A DNA stretch of 64,000 nucleotides, taken from NCBI RefSeq assembly GCF_937898475.1, contig NZ_CALEJS010000042.1, positions 62,001 through 126,000 on the forward strand. The letters are read 5' to 3'. Shown here in pieces: positions 45,601 through 52,645 of the stretch. Every line of letters begins with the position of its first letter. Positions within the stretch are counted from its first letter, which is position 1. The notes under the pieces were generated by a model that saw nothing but the letters and a program-made list of their open reading frames with translations, had not been told where the DNA came from and ran no database searches. This DNA comes from an uncultured Chitinophaga sp. Lineage in GTDB: Bacteria; Bacteroidota; Bacteroidia; Chitinophagales; Chitinophagaceae. The position numbers and the translations under genes are program-made.

Positions 45601-45876
45601 AACAGCAGCCTGAATGAAAGCAGCGTGTATGATGCCTCTTTCATCAAGCTGCGCGAAGTAAGGATAGGATACACCTTCCCCAATGAACTGATCCGCCACT
45701 GGGGCTTCCAGAACCTGAACATAACGCTTACGGGCCGCAACCTGTGGTACATTGATAAAAAGGTGCCCAATATTGATCCGGAAACGGCTTTCAATACAGG
45801 CAACGGCCAGGGGCTGGAAACTCTCCAGATACCTACTGCCCGCAGCTTTGGTATCAACCTCAGGGCATCATTCTAA
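42679..45876 (+). CDS. SusC/RagA-family TonB-dependent receptor
   Basis: 1065 residues. Signal peptide to YAQD (about residue 22), then a carboxypeptidase-regulatory-like domain (ITGVVTFKADAQRVPGAVVT; GTQTDADGKYAISAAEG), plug (SLGYSVQELKSRDITEARET; VLDGIPVDNSQLG; VLKGPNAAALYGSRAANG) and a long beta-barrel ending in NLRASF. No STN domain, so it is not coupled to a FecR. Forms the barrel of a TonB-driven importer with the SusD encoded next. The ligand is unknown; the Cys-ended leader peptide upstream hints at a sulfur-containing substrate, but this is inference. Confidence 0.93.
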   Translation: MRFLHATVFLLALQLWLQPGYAQDTKITGVVTFKADAQRVPGAVVTVKGTNRGTQTDADGKYAISAAEGDTLHFSYIGYKGVDIAVGATRSINIALESTESSLKEVVVTALGISREKRSLGYSVQELKSRDITEARETNLVNALSGKIAGVNITNSQGDMGSSRIVIRGETSIAGNNQPLFVLDGIPVDNSQLGIGVANARDFPNAISDLNPDDIESLSVLKGPNAAALYGSRAANGVLVLKTKTGRGTKGLGITVNSSASLQKLLVLPEYQDVYGQGSGGQFDYVDGKGGGLNDGVDESWGPKMDGRPIRQFFSNGQPAPWVAHPDNVRDFYETGYTLNNGLSLSGSNEKLDYRFSYNNTRQTGLLPNTGITRNTFTINSTYRITPKLTLSTYGTYVRGGADNLPGVDGRRGNSVTLQFIWFGRQVDTRLLRNYKDAEGNDYNWNHSYYSNPYWIQYENTVAQQRNRFFGNARLSYQVLDWLTANLRVGTDYYNDRRKYKVAYGTNGTPFGSYTEDNYGVTETNAEFTLNANKRLNQDFSLDVLVGGNVRTNQYENNYQQAPKLAVKGVYTLNNSRDPLISTSYFSRLRVYSLFSSAQLGFRDYAFLNFTARNDWSSTLPANNNSYFYPSVNASLVLSEALHLQSDVLSLWKIRGGWAQVGKDADPYQIINTYPFNQPFGDKPLLTVSDKFLNKDLKPEITTATEVGTEVGLFKDRARLDVTYYSSSSKNQILLADVSPTTGYTKKLLNAGKINNHGVEVTLGGSPVSTASGFRWDVNINYSRNISKVVELDKDGFLNDYVLGSSGNMQVLASKGQRYGALYGKAFQRNEAGEIVVNADGTPAIDPDKKILGYYTPKWIGSINNTLSFKGFSVSFLIDTKQGGQLWSGTNYTGIYTGVLAASLPGRDEEHGGLAYYYPGNDRKQAPVQLPAHNAGTPGGETVYHDGIIFDGVTADGKKNTRILPAQNYYKAVYNSSLNESSVYDASFIKLREVRIGYTFPNELIRHWGFQNLNITLTGRNLWYIDKKVPNIDPETAFNTGNGQGLETLQIPTARSFGINLRASF

Positions 45877-45900
45877 TTGTGAACGCGAAACTGAAAAAAC

Positions 45901-47346
45901 ATGAAAAAGTTTAAGATCGTATATACCTTACTGTGGGCGCTGCCGGTACTTGTTTTACTGGCATCCTGCAAGAAGCAGCTGGAGGAGATCAATACCAACC
46001 CGAACGAGGTAACGGATCCGCAGCCGGATTACCTGCTCAGCAACGGCATTAAATCCAGCGTGGACACCTACTGGGGGCCGGAAGCTACCATGGAAGGCAC
46101 CCTGCTGTACATTCAGTACTGGGCCAAGATACAGTACACAGATCCGGACAGGTACATTCCTTCTGCCGCCAATATCCAGACGGTGTGGAGTAACTTCTAT
46201 GCACAGGGCATACAGGATTTTACTACCCTGGGTCAGCTGGGCGATACCCTGCATAATCCTAACTATAAAGCAGTGTCTGTGATCATGCGCTCCTGGCTGT
46301 TCCAGGTGGTGACAGATCTTTTTGGTAACGCGCCTTACAGGCAGGCAGCCAATATACAGCAATACCTTACGCCGGAGTATGATGAACAGAAAGACATCTA
46401 CACCGGTATACTGGCTGAGCTGAAAGCTGCCGTAGCACAGATAGATGTAGCGGGTAACCCCATCCAGGGCGACCTGCTGTTTAATGGTAACATGCAGCGC
46501 TGGAAGAAATTTGCCAACTCACTGCGCCTGCGTATTGCCCTTCGTATTGCAGACAAGCTGCCAGCTGATGCTAAGGCAGTATTTGACGAAATAGGTGCAG
46601 ATGATGCACAGCTGATAGCATCTAACGCAGAGAATGTGCAGCTGAACTACCTGGCATCTCCCAACCAGAACCCGGTAGGGCGTAACCGCGAAACCCGTAA
46701 TGATTACCGTATCAGTAAAGCCATCGTTGATAAGCTGAAGGCCCTGAACGATCCGCGGCTCACCATCTATGCCGCTAATCCTAAAGATACCAGTGTACAC
46801 CAGATTGTTGGGGTGACCAATGGATTGTCTGTAGATTCTGCCGCCAGGCTCGGTTTTGACAAAACTTCCGACGCAGGTACCGTGTTTACCGCTACTACTG
46901 CACCGGCTGTATTGTTTACCTATGCAGAGCTGCTGTTCATCAAGGCAGAAGCTGCGCAGAGAGGATTACTCAACGGTGTAGCGGCCGACTACTACACGCA
47001 GGCGATCAGCGCTTCCTTAAAGCAATATGGTGTGAGCGACGCAGATATCAGCACTTACCTGGCGCAGGGAAGTGTGGCCTATAACGCGGCTAACTACAAA
47101 CAGTCTATCGGCGATCAGAAATGGCTGGCCCTCTTTGGCAACAGCCTGGAAGCCTTTGCAGAATGGCGCCGGCTGGATTATCCCCGTTTAACGCCCGCTT
47201 ATACGGGCGCTTTGAATGGTTTGATGCCGCTGCGTTTCACCTACCCTTCTACAGAGCAGGCGGTGAACAGGGTTAACTACCGCAAGGCAGTGGACAACCA
47301 GGGGCCTGATCTGCTGACCACCCGCTTGTGGTTTGACCAGGAGTAA
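45901..47346 (+). CDS. SusD/RagB-family outer-membrane lipoprotein (SusD-like_2)
   Basis: 481 residues. Lipobox VLLASC near residue 23, then KKQLEEINTNPNEVTDPQPD, the conserved start of the SusD-like_2 branch. Helical core blocks: VIMRSWLFQVVTDLFGNAPY and LFTYAELLFIKAEAAQRG. It caps the SusC barrel and captures the ligand at the cell surface. Located 24 bp after susC and followed by a strong terminator, so the operon has just these two proteins and no enzyme. Confidence 0.92.
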   Translation: MKKFKIVYTLLWALPVLVLLASCKKQLEEINTNPNEVTDPQPDYLLSNGIKSSVDTYWGPEATMEGTLLYIQYWAKIQYTDPDRYIPSAANIQTVWSNFYAQGIQDFTTLGQLGDTLHNPNYKAVSVIMRSWLFQVVTDLFGNAPYRQAANIQQYLTPEYDEQKDIYTGILAELKAAVAQIDVAGNPIQGDLLFNGNMQRWKKFANSLRLRIALRIADKLPADAKAVFDEIGADDAQLIASNAENVQLNYLASPNQNPVGRNRETRNDYRISKAIVDKLKALNDPRLTIYAANPKDTSVHQIVGVTNGLSVDSAARLGFDKTSDAGTVFTATTAPAVLFTYAELLFIKAEAAQRGLLNGVAADYYTQAISASLKQYGVSDADISTYLAQGSVAYNAANYKQSIGDQKWLALFGNSLEAFAEWRRLDYPRLTPAYTGALNGLMPLRFTYPSTEQAVNRVNYRKAVDNQGPDLLTTRLWFDQE

Positions 47347-47360
47347 GCAGGAAGATAGTA

Positions 47361-47410
47361 ATAAATAAAAAAGCCGCAGATGATCATCCGCGGCTTTTTT
47401 TATTTATTAA
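47361..47410. terminator. bidirectional terminator between susD and the convergent lipoprotein gene
   Basis: AAAAAAGCCGC (47367-47377) pairs with GCGGCTTTTTT (47390-47400) around a 12-nt loop, and the flanks AATAAAT / ATTTATT extend the symmetry. A-run on one side and T-run on the other suit both strands. Confidence 0.88.
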
Positions 47411-47919
47411 AGTTTTGTCTGGAAGAGGATGGGAAAGTCCTTTGCCAGTTCCTTTTGTTTGCCGGCGTCCAGCTGTTTAAAGTTTTGCTGGTACTTATCC
47501 CGTGCAATGTGATTCCTCATGGAGTCCTGCACGTGTACTACCTGGTCCATGATATTGCCACGGGCGCCCATCATCACCGTGCCCTGGTATTTAAATCGCA
47601 GGAAGGAGGGCAGTTTCTTCCCGTTATGATAGAACTGCATCCAGGAGCTGGCGAGTGTGCTGTCTAAAGCACCCGGGCGACGGGGTACGGTTTCGTTATT
47701 CATCCTGATGTTCACCATGGAATCCACGATCACGAACTGGGTATCCGGTACGGCCGGTGGAGGGCCCAGGTCTGGTGCTGCGGTAATGGCCCTGGCGCCT
47801 GCAACGGAATCCCTGTCTGCCTGGCCGGATGTTTCAGCGGGCGATGGTGATTGTCTGCAGGCAGCCACTAACAACAGGCTGCACAGGCTAAGGCCCCATT
47901 TGATATTCGGGACGGTCAT
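47407..47919 (-). CDS. small lipoprotein of unknown function
   Basis: 170 residues. Lipobox LLLVAAC near residue 21, followed by a Ser/Pro/Ala-rich linker (SPSPAETSGQADRD), then a soluble domain of about 110 residues with FVIVDSMVNIRMNNETVPRR, WMQFYHNGKKLPSFLRFKYQ and a Lys-rich C-terminus. No family recognised. Likely anchored in the periplasm or at the surface. Convergent with the susD gene over the shared terminator. Confidence 0.75.
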   Translation of the reverse strand: MTVPNIKWGLSLCSLLLVAACRQSPSPAETSGQADRDSVAGARAITAAPDLGPPPAVPDTQFVIVDSMVNIRMNNETVPRRPGALDSTLASSWMQFYHNGKKLPSFLRFKYQGTVMMGARGNIMDQVVHVQDSMRNHIARDKYQQNFKQLDAGKQKELAKDFPILFQTKL

Positions 47920-47964
47920 AGTTCGTTTTTATTGTTGTATGCAATATTGATGCCTTAATGAAGA

Positions 47965-48750
47965 TCAGCCTACGGGTGTTTTACCACCGTCTACGGTGAT
48001 ATTGGCGCCGGTAATATAGCTGGCGGCGGGTGAGGCCAGGAATGCTGCCAGTGCGGCCACTTCCTGTGGCTGTCCGAAACGTTTCATGGGTATTTCGGCC
48101 AGCATTTCCTGTTCTACTGCTGATGCGGGGATATTGCGGGCTTCCGCAGTGGCGCTGATAACAGATTTGAGGCGTGAGGTAGCAACGGAGCCGGGCAGTA
48201 TATTGTTCACCGTGATACCGTAAGGTGCGAGTTCTCCGGCCAGTGTTTTTGCCCAGGCTGCCACGGCCCACCGGGTGGTATTGGAAACGCCCAGGTTTTT
48301 AATAGGGGCCTTTACAGAGGTGGAAATGACATTGATGATACGTCCATAACCCGCGGCGGTCATCCCCGGGATAACAGCCTGCGACAACAGGTGGTTGCAC
48401 ACCAGGTGCTGGTTGAAAGCTTCAGAAAAAGAATGTGCTTTTGCATCGAGGATGGGGCCGGGTGCGGGTCCGCCGGTATTGTTCACCAGTATGTGAATAG
48501 TCCGGCTTTCAGTAAGAGAATTGATCACCTGCTCTACCCAGGAAGGATCGCGAAAGTCTGCCACTACATAATGATGCTGTTGCTGAGGGCCGGTAGCCAG
48601 CGCTTCCTTTGCCTTCTGCAGGCGGGCCTCTGTTTTGGCCATCAGGATGCATTCAGCACCCGCCTCCGCCAGTTCTTTGGCAATAGCCAACCCTATTCCC
48701 TGGGAACTACCGCAAATAAGGGCAGTCTTCCCTTTTAATGAAAGTTCCAT
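47965..48750 (-). CDS. SDR-fold oxidoreductase with atypical active site
   Basis: 261 residues. Rossmann start ALICGSSQGIGLAIAKELAE, VADFRDPSWVEQ, VNNTGGPAPG, and C-terminal NPG-like NILPGSVATSRLKS and GANITVDGGKTPVG. In normal members the YxxxK pair follows the catalytic Ser; here the equivalent stretch reads LGVSNTTRWAVAAWAKTLA, so Tyr is Ser and Lys is Arg. This S-N-x-x-R form occurs in a known side branch of the family, whose reaction is unclear. Its usual label, 3-oxoacyl-ACP reductase, is therefore doubtful. Confidence 0.88.
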   Translation of the reverse strand: MELSLKGKTALICGSSQGIGLAIAKELAEAGAECILMAKTEARLQKAKEALATGPQQQHHYVVADFRDPSWVEQVINSLTESRTIHILVNNTGGPAPGPILDAKAHSFSEAFNQHLVCNHLLSQAVIPGMTAAGYGRIINVISTSVKAPIKNLGVSNTTRWAVAAWAKTLAGELAPYGITVNNILPGSVATSRLKSVISATAEARNIPASAVEQEMLAEIPMKRFGQPQEVAALAAFLASPAASYITGANITVDGGKTPVG

Positions 48751-48796
48751 GGTTTCCGCAATTTAATTAATAATGCCCACAATATTAATGACTTAT

Positions 48797-49003
48797 CAAT
48801 TAATAATTAATAATTAATAATTAAAAATTACCGGGGCAGCGTCCAGGTGGGGATGATTAGTCTTTAGCCTGGTGAGATCTACCCGGCTTATTCACTACTA
48901 ATTCATAATTGTGAACTAACCGATCGTTTCACCTCATCAAAACCTATCTTTCCCATTTAAACACTACCCGTGTAATTGTTAATTCTTAATTCTTAATTGT
49001 CAC
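48797..49003. repeat. AT-rich quasi-palindrome between the SDR and HGSNAT-like genes
   Basis: Left arm 48797-48831 is a chain of ATTAATA words (CAATTAATAATTAATAATTA...) ending AAAAATTAC; right arm 48972-49003 (GTAATTGTTAATTCTTAATT CTTAATTG, read in two parts) is its approximate complement. About 140 bp lie between the arms without recognisable content apart from CGATCG near 48922. Confidence 0.7.
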
Positions 49004-50131
49004 TCAGACGCGCACGTAAATGCGCCTTCTGTCAAGCACCCAGCCAACGCTCCAGCAGAGAAGCATATAGACAACGGCGAAGAGCAGGGAGCCTACTTTG
49101 CCGGGGGCGGTGGGTTGGAAGAGGGTGTCGTTGATCCATACGTATACGGATTTACCGGAGCTGGTCTGGAAGAAGTACAGGAAGATAACGAGTACTTCAG
49201 ACAGCAGATAGAGGAACAGCGGATTCTTACCAAATACGGTAAAGAAGCCGGTCCAGCCGGTAAGGTGTTTGAAGTCGATGATAAAGATCAGGAGGGAGAG
49301 CAGCAGCAGATCGATGCCTACAGTGTAGAGCACATAAGAGCTGGTCCATATTTTTTTGTTGATAGGCAGGGCCAGGTTCCACAGCTGTGCGGCGATGATC
49401 AGTACCGCGCCTGCGAGGATCAGGCGGTTAAGGCCCTGCTGTGTTTTGCCCTGCTGTTGAACAAAAAGGCCGGTGTAATAGCCTGCAACAACATTCACAA
49501 TAGCGGGCAGGGTGCTTAACAGCCCTTCCGGGTCAAAGGGAAAGCCTTCTCCCTTGTACAGGTGGCTATCGCCCAGTATGATACGGTCAAATTTCAGTAC
49601 GGCATTACCGTGAAGGCTATACGGATCCCCGGCATCGCCGAAGGCCCCGAGTATGGCCCAGTAAGCCAGTAACAGGATAGCGGATACCGCCCATACGCCT
49701 TTTTTAGGCAGGAAGTAGATCATCAGCGAAGCCAGTCCATAGCAGAGCGCAATGCGTTGCAGCACGCCCAGTATACGGGTATCTCCCAGTGGGATGAACT
49801 CATAGCCGCCGGCAGCAGTGTGCCGGACAAAGGGCAGCCAGTACATGAGGAATCCCAGCAGGAAGATCAGGAAAGTACGGCGGAAGATCTTGGAAAGCAC
49901 CGCTCCGCTGCCCAACTGGTCATATTTGCGCATGCTGAAACTCATGGCATTGCCAACAGCAAAAAGAAATGAGGGGAACACCAGGTCTGTGGGCGTACAG
50001 CCGTGCCAGTGAGCATGGTTCAGCGGCCCGAAAGCCACGCCTGTGCCCGGTGTATTTACGATGATCATGAAGCATACGGTCATGCCCCTGAACACATCCA
50101 GGGGTAAAAAGCGTTGTGGTGCTGTCGACAT
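49004..50131 (-). CDS. HGSNAT/DUF5009-type membrane acyltransferase
   Basis: 375 residues with about ten hydrophobic segments. N-terminal signature RFLPLDVFRGMTVCFMIIVN, then HWHGCTPTDLVFPSFLFAVG, the conserved His-Asp block of the heparan-alpha-glucosaminide N-acetyltransferase-like family. Such proteins move acetyl groups across a membrane onto amino sugars or related glycan residues. In Bacteroidota they are often found with glycan-utilisation genes. It is divergent from the LacI-type regulator 62 bp away, so the regulator may control it. Confidence 0.85.
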   Translation of the reverse strand: MSTAPQRFLPLDVFRGMTVCFMIIVNTPGTGVAFGPLNHAHWHGCTPTDLVFPSFLFAVGNAMSFSMRKYDQLGSGAVLSKIFRRTFLIFLLGFLMYWLPFVRHTAAGGYEFIPLGDTRILGVLQRIALCYGLASLMIYFLPKKGVWAVSAILLLAYWAILGAFGDAGDPYSLHGNAVLKFDRIILGDSHLYKGEGFPFDPEGLLSTLPAIVNVVAGYYTGLFVQQQGKTQQGLNRLILAGAVLIIAAQLWNLALPINKKIWTSSYVLYTVGIDLLLLSLLIFIIDFKHLTGWTGFFTVFGKNPLFLYLLSEVLVIFLYFFQTSSGKSVYVWINDTLFQPTAPGKVGSLLFAVVYMLLCWSVGWVLDRRRIYVRV

Positions 50132-50193
50132 ACGTGAAGGAATTAATTTCGAATAATACGTAAAAAACGCTGTTTTTCCTACATTAGCAGCAA

Positions 50194-51246
50194 ATGAATA
50201 AAGTGAGCCGGAAAGTAACGATAGCCGATATAGCCAGGGAGCTGAATCTTACGGGTGCCACAGTGTCCAGGGCATTGAACAACCGCAAAGGTACCAGCGA
50301 CAGTACCCGGAAGCTGGTGCAGGATACGGCGGAGCGTATGAACTATCACCGCGACCGGATCGCTTATTCGTTGCGGTCGGGCCGTACCAATATCATTGGG
50401 GTAATCATACCCAGTGCGGAGATCAATTTCTTCGGCTCTGTTGTGCATGGCATAGAGAACATGGCCAATAAGCACGGGTACAATGTGCTGATCTACCAGT
50501 CTAACGAACAGACGGAATTTGAGCGGAAAGGGATTGCCACTTTCCTCGGCACCCGGGTAGACGGCATTTTGGCCTCTATTGCCAAGGAGACCACTGATTT
50601 CAGTCACTACCTGGAGATCCGGGAAAGAGGTTTGCCTTTGGTGTTCTTTGATCGTGCTACTGACAGCCTGAATATTCCCTCGGTAGTGGTAGATGACTAC
50701 AAGGGCGCCATGTATGCCACCGATCATTTACTACGGCAGGGCTACCGGCGTATTGCCCACATAGCCGGGCAGCAGCATTTAAAGATATTCCGCGACCGCC
50801 TGGAGGGCTATAAAGCCGCCCTGGCAGCCAATCATATCCCCCTGGATGAATCCCTGATCTACTACGGGGATGTATCCATAGAGGCGGGCCGCCAGGCCAT
50901 CCGGCATTTCCTGCAACTGCCGCAGCCTCCGGACGCCGCCTTTGCGGTGGAAGATTTCTCGGCGCTGGGGGCGCTCAAAGAACTGAAAGACCGCCACATT
51001 GCCATACCCGCCAGCTTTGGTGTAGTTGGTTTTGCCAATGAAGGCTTTGGGGAACACATTAGCCCCAGCCTGAGCAGTATTGACCAGCAAACCGTTCAAA
51101 TGGGCAAGGAAGCCTTTAAACTGCTCCTGGAAATGATAGAAGAAGGAGGAGGGGAGGTAAAAAGCCATACCAAGTCCCGGATCATACTCGAACCGGTGCC
51201 CGTTTTCAGACAGTCCAGCCAGAGAAGACAGAACGCTGAAGGTTGA
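50194..51246 (+). CDS. LacI-family transcriptional regulator
   Basis: 350 residues. N-terminal HTH VTIADIARELNLTGATVSRA and LNNRKGTSDSTRKLVQ, hinge helix region AERMNYHRDRIAYSLR, then a periplasmic-binding-protein-like sugar-sensing domain (NIIGVIIPSAEINFFGSVVH; DGILASIAKE; GYRRIAHIAGQ; PSLSSIDQQTVQMGKEAF). Binds as a dimer to palindromic operators; two candidate operators lie between it and galK. The effector is probably a sugar such as galactose, by position only. Confidence 0.93.
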   Translation: MNKVSRKVTIADIARELNLTGATVSRALNNRKGTSDSTRKLVQDTAERMNYHRDRIAYSLRSGRTNIIGVIIPSAEINFFGSVVHGIENMANKHGYNVLIYQSNEQTEFERKGIATFLGTRVDGILASIAKETTDFSHYLEIRERGLPLVFFDRATDSLNIPSVVVDDYKGAMYATDHLLRQGYRRIAHIAGQQHLKIFRDRLEGYKAALAANHIPLDESLIYYGDVSIEAGRQAIRHFLQLPQPPDAAFAVEDFSALGALKELKDRHIAIPASFGVVGFANEGFGEHISPSLSSIDQQTVQMGKEAFKLLLEMIEEGGGEVKSHTKSRIILEPVPVFRQSSQRRQNAEG

Positions 51247-51293
51247 GAGCAGAGCAAGTATGCCGGATGCCAATACCATTTGGATATTAGAAA

Positions 51294-51305
51294 GTAAACG
51301 ATTAC
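51294..51305. promoter_or_regulatory. LacI-type operator O1
   Basis: GTAAACGATTAC with central CG, one mismatch from perfect symmetry, extended by AAA/TTT flanks (51291-51308). Same core as the site 57 bp downstream; 48 bp after the lacI stop. Confidence 0.6.
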
Positions 51306-51350
51306 TTTTAATGTTCAGGATAAATAACGCAAACCCTTTAATACATTGAC

Positions 51351-51362
51351 GTAATCGATTAC
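51351..51362. promoter_or_regulatory. LacI-type operator O2
   Basis: GTAATCGATTAC, perfectly symmetric, extended to 14 bp by C/G flanks (51350-51363), 24 bp before the galK start. Position suits steric repression of galK. Confidence 0.7.
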
Positions 51363-51386
51363 GAAGAAATTACAAAGAAATTCCAC

Positions 51387-52577
51387 ATGGAACTGCAACA
51401 AACGCATACCAGCTTCCGGCAGCAAGCCGACCCGGCAGCCGCCCTACAGGCCTTCTGCAAGGAAAATTTCAGCACGGAACCTTTACTAGTGCGTGCCGCC
51501 GGCCGCATTAACCTGATAGGGGAGCATACGGATTACAACAACGGATTTGTACTGCCGGCGGCTATAGACAAGGCCATTTACCTGGGCATTACCAAACGGG
51601 CAGACCGCCAGCTGCAGTTCCATGCACTGGACCTGGACGATCATTACAGCGGCAGCCTGGATAACCTGCAGCCCTCTCCCAGGCACTGGCCTGATTACCT
51701 GTTGGGGGTAGTGCAGCAACTGATACAAAGAGGCTACCAGATAGGCGGCTTTGAATGCGCATTTGGCGGTAATATCCCGCAGGGAGCCGGCCTTTCATCT
51801 TCCGCGGCACTGGAGTGTGCGGTGTTATTTGCCCTGAATAACCTGTTTGAGCTGAACATCGCCATGATGGATATGGCGCGTATTGCGCAGGCCGCTGAGA
51901 ACAATTTTGTAGGTGTTCGCTGCGGTATTATGGACCAGTTTGCGAGCATCTTCGGAAAGCGGCAGCACCTGATAAAACTGGATTGCAGTTCACTGGAGCA
52001 TGAATATATTCCCTTCCGTTTTGACGATATCAGCCTGGTGCTGCTGGATACACAGGTAAAACATTCCCTGGCGTCATCTGAATACAATACACGGCGGGCG
52101 GAGTGCGAACGCGGCGTGGCGCTGGTTCGCCAGCATCACCCGGAAGTAAGCAGCCTGCGCCAGGTAAGTATGGATATGCTGGACGCTTATGTTAAACCGG
52201 AGCATGATGTTACGTATAACCGTTGCCGCTACGTTGTGGAAGAGATTGCACGTTTGCAGGATGCCTGTAAGGATCTGTTGCGCGATGACCTGGCAGCTTT
52301 CGGACAGCGCATGTTTGCCACCCATGAGGGACTGGACAAACTGTATGATGTGAGCTGTAAGGAACTGAACTGGTTGGCAGAAATGGCATCCGGCGCATCC
52401 GGCGTGTTGGGCGCACGTATGATGGGCGGCGGTTTTGGCGGCTGCACCATTAACGTAGTACAAAAGGATGCCGTGAATAATTTTATTGAGAAAGCCGCTT
52501 ACGGTTACCAGCAGCAGTTCAATGTGCCACTAAAGGCCTATGTTACCAGTATTGAAGATGGATGCAGATTGATATAG
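51387..52577 (+). CDS. galK: galactokinase
   Basis: 396 residues, typical GalK length. GHMP kinase motifs: RINLIGEHTDYNNGFVLPAA (galactokinase signature), GNIPQGAGLSSSAALE (ATP loop) and ARMMGGGFGGCTINVV. Phosphorylates galactose at C1, entry to the Leloir pathway. galT and galM are not next to it. Two LacI-type operators upstream and the adjoining LacI gene suggest sugar-controlled expression. Convergent with the TonB-dependent receptor gene, with an inverted repeat between them. Confidence 0.95.
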   Translation: MELQQTHTSFRQQADPAAALQAFCKENFSTEPLLVRAAGRINLIGEHTDYNNGFVLPAAIDKAIYLGITKRADRQLQFHALDLDDHYSGSLDNLQPSPRHWPDYLLGVVQQLIQRGYQIGGFECAFGGNIPQGAGLSSSAALECAVLFALNNLFELNIAMMDMARIAQAAENNFVGVRCGIMDQFASIFGKRQHLIKLDCSSLEHEYIPFRFDDISLVLLDTQVKHSLASSEYNTRRAECERGVALVRQHHPEVSSLRQVSMDMLDAYVKPEHDVTYNRCRYVVEEIARLQDACKDLLRDDLAAFGQRMFATHEGLDKLYDVSCKELNWLAEMASGASGVLGARMMGGGFGGCTINVVQKDAVNNFIEKAAYGYQQQFNVPLKAYVTSIEDGCRLI

Positions 52578-52579
52578 CT

Positions 52580-52645
52580 GTTGGCTGCTGGCTTTTAACG
52601 ATTGCTATTGTTGATTGTTAATAGCTAACAGCCAGCAGCCAGCCG
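52580..52645. repeat. inverted repeat between convergent galK and receptor genes
   Basis: GGCTGCTGGCT (52583-52593) is the exact complement of AGCCAGCAGCC (52630-52640); outer bases pair partly (TAGCTGTT with AGCCGCTA). Between the arms ATTGCTATTGTTGATTGTTA shows the same 7-8 nt wording. It may end transcripts from both sides. Confidence 0.75.
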
